A stretch of 64,000 nt of DNA, taken from positions 279,303,043 to 279,367,042 of the forward strand of contig CM061142.1 in assembly GCA_030789695.1 (NCBI GenBank), written 5' to 3'. The translations under genes and the position numbers were made by a program. Below are positions 32,028 to 42,347 of the stretch, piece by piece. Source of the DNA: Scilla litardierei. Taxonomy: Eukaryota > Streptophyta > Magnoliopsida > Asparagales > Asparagaceae. The notes beneath the pieces were generated by a model, which did not search any database, was not told the origin of the DNA, and saw only the letters and a list, made by a program, of their open reading frames with translations. The stretch's first letter is position 1, and each line of letters opens with the position of its first letter.

Positions 32028-33148
32028 AGTTTTAGTGGTGGCCAATGCATGTCATGCAAAAAGTTCGGAATGCTAAGAGTACCGCATTCATTTAATATCT
32101 ATGTACAAGTATAAATTAAGTTTTCCTTGTCTTAGATGGGAGGAAGACTTAGATAGACATCTAGGTTTGATAGTCGGGCGCCTTGGATAAGATTTAGCTA
32201 TACTCTTCTTAGATACCCTAGTAGCCTGTCACCCGGCTTCGACCATGTTAGATTTCTAGGGCCCTTCTTTTAGTCGTTCGCTCGGGTCCATCAACTTCAA
32301 GCCCAACAGAATGTAATCTTAATTCTCTTAGTACCCTTCTCGGAGATCTCTATTACAGTCTAGCCCATTAGGAAGTCTTAGTGCCGAGTTCTCCTTATCT
32401 TTAGACGGTCCGATAATTAGGACCCCTGATTTCTAACATCTTCCTAATCATTACACTTCTGTATTATCAGCCGTAGATTTCCATTGGAGCTTTTCATTAA
32501 TCATACTTAGGCGTATTCATCATGTGATCACATTCCTCGCCCTCGATTCACGTAATCGCTTCATGACGATTATCGTAAATTCTTTGAATTTCCCCCCATT
32601 ACAAATCATGTTTCCTTTAAAAGTCTTTTCGAAATTCCTCATTAAACTCTTCGCTCAGTTTAACCTCTTTGAAAACACCTTGTTATATATTTAAATTCCT
32701 CGCTTTTCGGTGGAGTTAAAACTCTTTCTTAGATTTTGAATTCTTCTTGGTCATAATTTTTAAATTACTATCTTGTAAATATTTCTAACCGATATCTTTT
32801 GGATTTCAGTTTTAAAATCTTGTTACCATTATTATAATTCAATATATATTATTCTTTTTCTAAAGTACGAAATCTATTTTAACCACTTACCGTACGTACT
32901 TTCAGAATATTTTCTAAGCTAAATGGAACTTCAAAATATTTTTTGTATATATATTCGTTCTATGTTCATCGTGCTCATACTTCAAAAGAATGTTTGTATA
33001 AATCTATTTGCATTTGCAAAACAATCACTACCTCACCCTACTCTTTATTTCTTCGTCTAATTTTTTTCTCGAGTTGTAAAATTTTACTATCTGCTCGCTA
33101 CTTCTGCATATTTTCATAGGTGTATGTATGTATGTATGTATGTATGTA

Positions 33149-33192
<44 letters not shown>

Positions 33193-34052
33193 TATATATA
33201 TGATGCCATATTTTACACATAAACCTTCTTTCATCTCTTTAATTAGCTTGAGCAATATTTTTGTTCCATCCAACCAGCTATCTTCCTATCCTCGCTTTGT
33301 CCGAACTCGTTTCGTCCGATCTTGCTTCGTTTCGCTTTTGGTTTTGGTCTCATTTCTATTGTTTAGGCATTAGACTTGTCGTTGCTTGTGTCAACTCTAG
33401 ATTAGTAGTGGGCCCTTTGGTTTTGTAATGTCATCGTGGTGCATGTATATGTGTAGAGTGTGTGGACCTGTGTGAGTGTACTATCTGTAGGATATTAATA
33501 ATTGTCTCTTGCGTCTTGTAGGTATACTCAGTATTACTCGTGACATATGCATGAAGTTGTATGAGTGATGGTACTTATATATGTGTGGATAGTGCCGTAG
33601 CAGGCAATTCCTTAGACTTAGTCTTTCATATTATAATATAGCTTATCTTTGGCTGCATGTGATTGTATCAAAACTTTTGTTTTCTTTTAAACCAAATTTT
33701 TAAAGTTTTAAACCTAGGCCACAAAGATCACACCCCTTATCCTCCCTCGTCCAATACCACAACTCCACACGTTTTTCCCGCAAGTTTTTTTAACATGCCT
33801 TTCTTTTCTTTCCCTCTTCGGAGAGTTATTTCATTGTTGTTATATTATTAGAACTGGTTATTATTGCTGTAGGACTATGTTTGCGAGTAGGCATAGAGTG
33901 AGATAAGATATGTTGTAGCGGTGATTGGTTGATTTTGAAAACAAAGATATTAGATTAGATTTCTTTCGGACGAAAAGAACGAGGTGTCCAAGACTTATTT
34001 ATAATACCAATATGTGAAGGACTCAATGGAAATGCTAGTTGGATGAAATTAT
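32028..34052 (+). other. Element E interior, left part
   Basis: No gag or pol motif was recognised; the region is degraded and AT-rich. It begins agttttagtggtggccaatgc, the site of a primer-binding sequence. A compound TGTA/GT microsatellite lies at 33119-33191. Confidence 0.6.
33119..33191. repeat. Compound (TGTA)n(TG)n microsatellite
   Basis: About 8 tgta units are followed by about 19 tg units. Open frames over it on both strands are repeat artefacts. Confidence 0.95.
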
Positions 34053-34579
34053 TGTAGGATCATGTCATGAGGACGATGTAGGATCGAATGAGAGGAGAGA
34101 CTTACGTTGGCGTACGCTGCGCTGTAGTCTTTGAACTTTGCCCTCGGATTTGCCACAACGGTCCGTACTTCGTCACAGAGGATCGAAGCAGCGTTTCCAC
34201 CGTCTAAATCTAACTTTAGGAGAAGAACTTGATGGAAGGGAGAAGAGGAAAAAGATTGCCTTATGCAAACTTATGGCATGAATGATTAGCCTAAAATGCC
34301 TTACCCTTGGGTCCTATTTATAGGCTTTAGGAGTAGTTATTGTAGGAAATAACTAAATATAAGCTTATTAGCTTATATTAACACCCTTGCTTATCCTCTT
34401 TTTCATGCACTTATCAAGTGCCTTTATGCACTTATAATATGACTTTTTCTACTTATCGAGTGGTCCTTTTCACACAAGAAAAGGTTCCCTTCGCACATGC
34501 TTTCATGCACGCGACATCTGATGTCTGTAGACCCTCATACATCCCCTCATGGGTGTATACATGTCATCCATATCCAACA
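34053..34579 (-). repeat. Element J 3' LTR
   Basis: 527 bp, TGTAGGATCATG...ATATCCAACA. The polypurine tract GAGTGGGAGA (minus) lies directly inside it at 34580-34589. Confidence 0.95.
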
Positions 34580-35605
34580 TCTCCCACTCACACTTGAGGG
34601 GATTGTAAGGAAATAGTTATTCTGTTCATCATACTGAGAAATAGACCGTGTGACCGTCATGCGCATAGAGTCTGCTATTGTGCACTTGTTAGAGATACAC
34701 AACACTCCTTGAGGTGCAAAGTTGAGTAGATCAACGCATGCTTTACCCAAGATTATTTCCTCAAATTTCTTATACTTTATATTCAACAATTGAATCACAT
34801 CTGGATTACAATTGGCTGGCCAGCTTTGAATCTCTAAAGTCCAAATGTGAATATGAAATTAATCTTCCTCTTCTTGCGATCCTTTTGATCTTGACTTGAC
34901 TCGCTTTTCTAACATGCCCCGCCGGACCGAATTGATCATAGTCCATAAGCAACATGCTAAGACAGCGATCACCCAGTCAAATCTAAAGGAACCAATTAGA
35001 GTCCATAAGTGTAAGAAGTTTAAGACCCATGTGGTCTTTGGGTCTCACATAATAGTAAACACAATTACTATTCTAACCCAATGGTCAAATGCATACGTAG
35101 TATGAATACGTATTACAACATTACTCATTTCCCAAGGAGTGTATGTCTTAATGATGTTGTAAGGATGATGATCAGACACCACAATGTCTGACTTTGAGTC
35201 CCTTTTACTACTCAGTAATTTCCTGGACCCACATCCCGCATAAGACAGAAAAGATTAAAAAATCTTCTTAGATCTTTTGTAAGCATCCATATGATGCAGA
35301 TCTTTCATACGACCATTTTGTTTAAGTCATGACTCTAAATCATCCGTCTGACGATTTTGACTTTAAACAGGTCTCATCTTTATCTTATTCGTCTGATAGA
35401 ATAAAGGCGGTTGCTCATGTGAGAGAGCCAAACTCAATCTGTCCGACATACTAGAAAAACATAGCTGAGAATAAAAGAAATGTACACAAACATTTTCAAG
35501 AAACTCATATGCAATGTCATAAAGAACTTATTCTTTTATTAAATTTGATCTTTCATAGACATGGGAATACATTGATACAACTCAGCTCTTACGCAATCTG
35601 TGAGA
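34580..35605 (-). other. Element J 3' untranslated interior
   Basis: It lies between the RNase H end and the 3' LTR. The polypurine tract is at its left end and no ORF with a known motif was found. Confidence 0.65.
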
Positions 35606-38600
35606 TTATAAGTGTTTGTAAAACACATCTCTGGGGATCGCCTTCGTAAGCGGATCCGCTATCATCTCATGCGTAGATATGTACCTAATGTCTACCTCCT
35701 TGTTCTTATCATAGTCTTTTGCAAATTTGTAGCGGATATCAATGTCTTTGGTCTTACAATGGAATTTTGGATCTTTGACATAGGCTATAGATGCTTGACT
35801 GTCACTGTATATTAGTACAGCACCTGAGTCACTTGCATCAATTAGCTTGTCTAAGAATCTCCTAAGAGAAACAGCTTCTTGGACCGCCATGATAAATGCT
35901 ACAAATTCGGCTTCCATAGTTGAAAGTGTGATGCAGGATTGCTTTTTGCTACTCCAGGATATTGCACCAGATCCGAGTAGAAAAACATGTCCTAAGGTCG
36001 ATCGTCGCTAATCGAGATCACCCGCCCAATCAGCATCAGTGTAGCCTTCGAGCCTCAAGGCATTTCCTTGATAGCATAAAGCATATTCCGCGGTCCCTTT
36101 AAGATACCACATTATCCTCTTAACCGCTTTCCAGTGTGCTTGCCCTGGATTGGATTGGTAACGACCTACCATTCCAACGGCAAAATAGATGTCCGGTCTT
36201 GTACACATCATAGCGTACATAAGACTACCAACTGCACTGGAATATGGAACTTTTTCCATAATTTCCTTTTCCTTTTGGTTCTTTGGACACATTTTCAGAC
36301 ATAAATTATCGCATTTGCTTATAGGAGTATCAATGGACTTACAGTCATGCATATTAAAACGTTCTAGAACCTTCTTTATATAAGTCTCTTGTGAAAGAGA
36401 AAGAAGTTTCTTCGAACGATTCCTTGAGATCTTAACTCCAAGGATATATGCGGCTTCTTACATGTCTTTCATCTCAAATACTGATGAAATCCAAGCCTTG
36501 ATATCCATCACAAAGCCCTTGTCATTTCCGGCTATTAAAATGTCATCTACATATAGAGACATAATAACATACTTGCTTTTGATCCTCTTGATATATACAC
36601 AGTTATCTTCATCAAGCATGGTAAAACCATTTGACAAGACAACTTCTTGAAATCGTATATACCATTGCCTTGAGGATTGTTTAAAACCATATATAGACTT
36701 ACGAAGTTTACAAACCTTATGTTCGTTTCCTTCTTTTACAAACCCTGTTGGTTGTTCCATATAGATCTCCTCGTCCAATTCTCCATTGAGAAAGGCAGTC
36801 TTTACATCCATTTGATGTAATTCGAGGTCTAAGCAAGCTACCAAAGCCAGAATTAAGCGAATCGAGGTAAAACGAACAACAGGTGAGAAGGTCTCTTCGT
36901 AGTCTATCCCTTCCTGTTGCGTAAAACCTTTCGCGACAAGGCGAGATTTATATCTGTCTATAGAGCCATCAGCCTTATGTTTGATCTTGAGAACCCATTT
37001 GTTCCCAATAGCTCTACGTCCTTTGGGTAAGTTAACCAAGTTCCAGACTCGGTTAATTTTCATGGATTCTAAGTCCTCCTTCATCGCTTCCATCCATTTG
37101 TCTTTTGCAGGGCATGATACGGCCTGTTTGAAATTAGCAGGCTCGTCATCTTCTTGTAGTAAGTCATAAAGGTTTGTGGGAATTCATCCTCAAATCTTAG
37201 AGGAGTTAACCTTGTACGACTACTACGTCGTATTTGAGATTCTTCAAGTCCTTGTTGACCGAATTTGGATCAATTCCAATATCACTCCCACTTGGAATGT
37301 GGTTAGAATTGCTCCCACTTGGATCATTATTCCCATATGGAATAGGATTCGCATCATTCGTATCATCCATTGGTGAAGGTTGAAACGCATTTTCGTCTTC
37401 ACCAAGAATTCTCCCACTCGAATGAGGTAATCCTTCTTGAGCATAAATCTCAAATAGAGATAAGTCCTGACGTATCTCGCCCTGTCTTGGAAACTCATTT
37501 TCCAAGAAAGTAACATCCCTCGACTCAAATTCAATCAGTCCTCCATTGTCTTCCTGACCAATGAAAACATAACCTTTGGAGTTTTTTGCGTATCGTATAA
37601 AGATACATTTTCTCCCCCTTGGCCCAAGTTTGCCATACTTATGGGAGGAAATATGTGCGTAGGATGCACACCCCCAAGGTTTTAAAATGCTTAAGTCAGG
37701 AGACCTTTGGTTCCACAACTCATAAGGAGTGGAGCTAACTGATTTCGAGGGTACGCGGTTCAAGATGAAATCAGCCGTCAATAATGCATCACCCCAAAAG
37801 GTGATTGGCAAGTTAGCTTGCGCCATCATTGAACGGACCATTTCCATTAAAGTCCTATTCCTCCTTTCAGCAACACCATTTTGTTGTGGAGTATAAGGCA
37901 TAGTTATTTGATGAACTATGTCCTTATCATCACAAAGTTCATTAAAACTTGCTGATTGATATTCACCGCCTCTATCGGTTCGCAAGACCTTAATCTTGCG
38001 ATCTAATTGATTTTCCACTAAACTCATATAGTTTTTAAAGCAGTTTAATGCTTCACTTTTGTGGGATATCAAATAGATATGTCCGAATCGGGTGAAGTCA
38101 TCAATAAAAGTGATGAAGTAGGACTTCCTGCGTCTTGTCTTGACATTCATCGGACCACATATGTCCGAATGGATAAGCTGTAATGGAACCTCGGCCCTTG
38201 TGCCGGTTCCAAATGGCTTGCGACAAGATTTCCCTACAAGGCAATGTTCGCAAGTCGACATTTCGACCTTTGAAACATTGGATAGAAGGCCACGTTTGGC
38301 AATTCTATCCATACGTGTTGGTCCAATGTGACTAAGCCTTGCGTGTCAACAAATTACATCAGATTCACACACCGAGGAATTTGTAACAAGGAAATTTTCA
38401 TTAAAATTAGAGAAATCATACATAGTATTCAATACAATGAATCCCTTAAAAACATACCCAGAACCAAGTAAAGAATTATTACAAGATAGGTCCACATTAC
38501 AATTATGAAAGAACCAACTATAACCAAGACCCATTAATACAACCACAGATATAATATTCCTTCGAATATCTGGAGCGAAGAGAACATCATGTAGTAAGAT

Positions 38601-38714
38601 AGTGCGGCAGTTGTCCAAGACGAGCTTGCACGTCCCAACGCCTTTCACTTCAACATGTGTGGTGTTTCCTACATATATCCACTTCGTTCCTTGGGGTATC
38701 CGATGATACTCCAC
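35606..38714 (-). pseudogene. Copia pol: integrase, reverse transcriptase, RNase H (element J), interrupted
   Basis: In element order: a post-protease segment (38346-38714, WIYVGNTTHVEVKGVGTC, normally just after the protease core); GAG-pre-integrase and integrase core (37206-38312, with CEHCLVGKSCRKPF, the catalytic Asp in HSDICGPM, the second in RTDRGGEY, the Glu in AERRNRTLMEM); reverse transcriptase (36458-37093, with VDVKTAFLNGELDEEIYMEQ-like DVKTAFLNGELDEEIYMEQP and YVDDILIAGN); and RNase H (36008-36352 and 35606-35917, with [22 protein letters not shown] and ADPLTKAIP). Stops fall near 36006 and 36456, and frame changes near 37190 and 38330. Domain order INT before RT is Copia. The catalytic residues are intact, so the decay is fairly recent. 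Confidence 0.92.
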
Positions 38715-38734
38715 GAAGGACCGGCTGTCCCTTG

Positions 38735-39601
38735 CTATGTGGTCTGTGGCACCTTATCACCTCCATCCGTACATGAACGGGCATAGTGACCTAACTTGTT
38801 GCACTTGAAGCACTTGATCCTCTTCAAGTCTTTCTTCTTGTGCCATTTCTTGTTCCCACCCTTCTGTTTGGGTTTCTTGGTAGACACTGGTTGCTTTTGC
38901 TGGTCATATGCAAACTTCGAGTGATGTTTACGTTTCTTTCCTCCGTGTGAGGAACTAGCAACCATGTGCACTTCTGCACTTGGCTTGGCAGCCGAAAGCC
39001 GCTCTTCCTCTAACTCGAGGTGCTTAGAAACATCGTTGAACTTATTGATGCCCTCATTATGAGTGAGATGCATCTTCATGTTGTCCCATTCGATTGGTAG
39101 GGAACGTATGACCGCTTGGATCTGTTGCTCATCACTGATCATATGACCTGCATCCTTTAACTCTGAAATAAGATTCGCCATGTGTCGCAGATGCATTCCC
39201 ATGGAATGATCTAAACGCTTTTTGTACGAATCGAATTTTACAGTTAAAGAGCGAAGTTTGGTCACCGAGGTGCCACCAAACTTCTCCTCTATCTTGGACC
39301 ATATGTCCATAGCTAGGTCATATTCTCGGAAGATTCGCATTATGTCGTCTTCCATACTTGGCAACAACATTATGCGAGCAATCTTGTTCTTCCGAGACCA
39401 AGCATCAAAAGCTTCCTTGTCTCTTCTGTGTTGGGCCGTAGTGCCTAACTCAGGTTCAATCATTATGTTCTTCAGAGTTTCAAGCACATCTTGCTCCTCT
39501 AGAACATATTGTATCTTCATGGACCATAGTTTGTAATTAACGCCATTGAGTTTTTCACCTTTGTTCAACTCAGCGACGATGTTCTTAGTAGCGGAAGACA
39601 T
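38735..39601 (-). CDS. Copia gag (element J), 288 codons
   Basis: It begins MSSATKNIVAELNKGEKLNG and has the N-terminal UBN2-type Gag fold of plant Copia elements (YKLWSMKIQYVLEEQDVLET, AFDAWSRKNKIARIMLL, IWSKIEEKFGGTSVTKLRSL, MISDEQQIQAVIRSLPIEW). A Lys-rich linker leads to one CCHC zinc knuckle, CFKCNKLGHYARSC, near residue 270. The frame ends at TAG shortly after. In related elements this reading frame runs on into the protease with a DSGA-type active site; here the protease core is missing and the next frame begins just after it. It lies downstream of the long leader (39602-41261). The frame itself is intact and could make Gag. Confidence 0.92.
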   Translation of the reverse strand: MSSATKNIVAELNKGEKLNGVNYKLWSMKIQYVLEEQDVLETLKNIMIEPELGTTAQHRRDKEAFDAWSRKNKIARIMLLPSMEDDIMRIFREYDLAMDIWSKIEEKFGGTSVTKLRSLTVKFDSYKKRLDHSMGMHLRHMANLISELKDAGHMISDEQQIQAVIRSLPIEWDNMKMHLTHNEGINKFNDVSKHLELEEERLSAAKPSAEVHMVASSSHGGKKRKHHSKFAYDQQKQPVSTKKPKQKGGNKKWHKKKDLKRIKCFKCNKLGHYARSCTDGGDKVPQTT

Positions 39602-39889
39602 TTTAGTTTTAAAATGCTACAAAAGACATAAAACAAGTTTGATCAAAAACATTGCATAAAGTTTACTTTTGATAAGTTACTTTCGAAAAATATTGAAGAT
39701 GTTGCTCTAGAATCGGAAATGTCATTTACAATTTCCAATCACCATCTAGAACAACTTTCAATATCTCCCCATCACTTTATCAAACAATAGTACTCTTATA
39801 GTACTTGCAGCGGAAAAGCGTTTTTGAAAAACGTATTTTGAAAAAGTATTTTGAAAACGTATTTTGCAAACGTATTTTGCATCGGGAGG

Positions 39890-40562
39890 CAGTGGCCTGC
39901 CCCGGCCATTGCCGTGGTCGAGTCATGGCCGGGCCAAGGCCGGATTCCCTCTGCAGGGGTTTTTCTGTATGCAACAGCCGCCGGCCCCGTAGGGGCCGGC
40001 CATGCAAGCCCCCTCCCCCCCTTTAGAGTCGAGGCCGGCCTCCTCTGCCTTGGCCTCTGCCTTGGTCGACATTGGCCATGGTAGAGGCCAGGGCCTGCCT
40101 TGGCCCTCGGCCATGGCTGGCCTGGCCCTGGCAGAGGCCAGCGCGCCTCTGCCATGGCCTCTGCCAGTGCCTACCTTGGCCCTCGGCCAGGACCGGCCAG
40201 GCCCTGGCAGCGGCCAGGGCGCCTCTGCCCTTGCCTCTGCCAGGGCCGGCATTGGCCCTGGCAGAGGCCAGGGCCTGCCTTGGCCCTTGACCAGGGCCGG
40301 CCTGGCCCTGGCCGAGGCTATGGCACCTGGCCCTGGTCTCGGCCAGGGCCGGCCTCTGGCCCTGGCCGAGGCCAAGGTGGCCCTGGCCGGCCACCCTGGC
40401 CGATGCCAGGGCCGGCCAAGGCCCTGGCCGGCCACCCTGGCCGATGCCAGGGCCGGCCAAGGCCCTGGCCTGCCGGCCATGGCCTTGGCCGGCCGGCCTT
40501 CCCTTGGCCGGCCGGCCTTCCCTTGGCCGGCCGGCCTTCCCTTGGCCGGCCGGCCTTTCCTT
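39890..40562. repeat. GGCC-rich degenerate tandem tract
   Basis: About 670 bp built of words such as ggccctggc, gccagggccggc and cttggccggccggcc. A roughly 50-bp unit with ccaccctggccgatgccagg occurs twice (about 40390-40475). A 19-bp unit ccttggccggccggccttc occurs four times (about 40483-40560). Confidence 0.9.
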
Positions 40563-41089
40563 CTTGGAGTCCACCCCCCTTCGGGGGGGGTTTGCTTGGT
40601 TGTCATTGGCCGAAGCCAACCCCTTCCCCTTTGGGGAGGGGGGTGTATAGCCACCATGACCCGCATGGCCATGGTGATCATGCACCAAACAGATCTTCTT
40701 CTCCGATGAGAAGTTTTGTAACCACCATCTTCTCTGATGAGACACCCGTTCATCGAGAAAGTGGTTATTCTTTAATGGCCGTGTGCCAAAAAAAATTAAC
40801 ACACCTTCAAGACCGCAAACTTCACGCTCTACATGAAGAGAGTTCACATTCCCTATTGAATGGAGACTCAACATCCATGAGGAGTGCGAGTTTGGCGAGA
40901 TGAACGGTCAGTTCTTCCCGTCACGTAGAGTTCTTGCCATATCCGTAATGGCAAAAGACCCTAACGTGAAAAGAACAACTTGTACGTTCTCTCCGTCACG
41001 ATGCGCTCCTACCATATCCATAATGGAAGGAAACTCATTCGCGAAAGAGACAACGTCACATTCATCGGTGAGACCAGAGCGAACCCGTG

Positions 41090-41103
41090 TGGCTCTGATA
41101 CCA
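41090..41103 (-). promoter_or_regulatory. Second (inner) initiator-Met primer site
   Basis: The minus strand reads TGGTATCAGAGCCA, the exact standard site, but 159 bp away from the LTR. Confidence 0.85.
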
Positions 41104-41246
41104 AATGGCAAAAGACCCTAACGTGAAAAGAACAACTTGTACGTTCTCTCCGTCACGATGCACTCCTACCATATCCATAATGGAAGGAAACTCATTCGTG
41201 AAAGAGACAACGTCGCATTCATCGGTGAGACCGGAGCGAACCCGTG

Positions 41247-41260
41247 TGGCTTTGATACCA
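41247..41260 (-). promoter_or_regulatory. Primer-binding site adjoining the J 5' LTR
   Basis: The minus strand reads TGGTATCAAAGCCA, one mismatch to the initiator-Met site, one base from the LTR edge. Confidence 0.88.
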
Positions 41261-41261
41261 A

Positions 41262-41788
41262 TGTAGGATCATGTCATGAGGACGATGTAGGATCGAATGA
41301 GAGGAGAGACTTACGTTGGTGTACGATGCGTTGTAGTCTCTGAACTTTGCCCTCGGATTCGCCACAACGGTCAATACTTCGTCACAGAGGATCGAAGCAG
41401 CGTTTCCACCGTCTAAATCTAACTTTAGGAGAAGAACTTGATGGAAGGGAGAAGAGGAAAAAGATTGCCTTATGTAAACTTATGGCATGAATGATTAACC
41501 TAAAATGCCTTACCTGTGGGTCCTATTTATAGGCTTTAGGGGTAGTTATTGTAGGAAATAACTAAATATAGGCTTATTAGCTTATATTAACACCCTTGCT
41601 TATCCTCTTCTTCATGCACTTATCAAGTGCCTTTATGCACTTATAATATGACTTTTTCCACTTATCGAGTGGTCCTTTTCACACATGAAAAGGTTCCCTT
41701 CGCACATGCTTTCATGCACACGACATCTGAGGTCCGTAGACTCTCATACATCCCCTCATGGGTGTATACATGTCGTCCATATCCAACA
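41262..41788 (-). repeat. Element J 5' LTR
   Basis: 527 bp, matching 34053-34579. A TATA box (CCTATAAATAGG, minus) lies at about 41523-41534. Confidence 0.95.
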
Positions 41789-41793
41789 ATTAT

Positions 41794-42347
41794 ATACGGA
41801 AAGATGAGAACTTGTTAGACCTGAAACTTGGACGAGTGGTAGATAGGAGTTACTAGGAAGGTATAGTATGATTTAGAGTGATCATGAGAATGAGTAGAAC
41901 ATTTAAAGCATCAAGATTTGACTATAGGTTGGGGTGTGAAGACCTTGGAGATAACACGACATGTTGAGTGAATGGATGGTTAGGTAGACGGATTTAGTTG
42001 ATTAGGAGATTAGATGATAGAGGTAAGGATAGATGTGGTTCGATGGTTCATTGATTATGGAGGGAATTTATGAGTCGACATGATGGAGAATATATTGGGG
42101 ACGAGATGATTGTTGATTTGCAAACAATAATGTGGTTTCATAATTAAGTGATAGGATGGGATCCTAATTGTAGCATTAGCTAGTGGAGAGACTGGTTATG
42201 ATGGATTATTTGAGGAATGATGTTTGAAGTTATAGGATTAGAGATCATTATGTGGAATATGGGAGTTGTAAGCATATGTGCTTATAGATATTATTATTAT
42301 TATTATAAGTGATTCCGAGGACGGAACCATTTCTAAGGTAGGTAGAA
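41794..42347 (+). other. Element E interior, right part, with polypurine tract
   Basis: It is non-coding. The end (42313-42347) has ttccgaggacggaaccattt then ctaaggtaggtagaa before the LTR start TGTAACGGCC, the Tekay-type polypurine layout in weakened form. A short TTA repeat lies near 42288-42306. Confidence 0.7.

Larger units (their letters stand above)
39602..41261 (-). other. Element J leader (5' untranslated interior)
   Basis: This 1.66-kb leader lies between primer site and gag and contains a GGCC-rich tract (39890-40562) and a 157-bp tandem duplication (40948-41261). Large open frames across it, up to 283 codons and in several frames at once, come from composition: they overlap each other on both strands and read as Gly/Ala/Pro/Arg/Trp repeats. 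Confidence 0.8.
40948..41261 (-). repeat. 157-bp tandem duplication including the primer-binding site
   Basis: Copies at 40948-41104 and 41105-41261 are offset by exactly 157 bp and differ at a few bases. Each contains an initiator-Met primer site. Confidence 0.92.
34053..41788 (-). mobile_element. Element J: complete Copia retrotransposon with broken pol
   Basis: Two 527-bp LTRs (34053-34579 and 41262-41788) bounded TG...CA flank a 6.7-kb interior. The target-site duplication ATTAT lies at 34048-34052 and 41789-41793. The initiator-Met primer site next to the right LTR sets minus orientation. Gag, integrase, reverse transcriptase and RNase H follow in Copia order, but with stops and frameshifts and without the protease active site. 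LTRs differ at about 24 positions (4-5%). It sits inside element E. The long leader holds a GGCC-rich tract and a tandem duplication of the primer site. Confidence 0.95.

Noticed and set aside
33028..33373. Frames with runs of Thr-His or Cys-Val
   Set aside because: Translation of the TGTA/TG microsatellite.
40002..40903. Several overlapping open frames of 235-283 codons on both strands
   Set aside because: They lie in the GGCC-rich repeat tract, overlap in many frames and translate to Gly/Ala/Pro/Arg/Trp repeats; high GC simply lacks stop codons.
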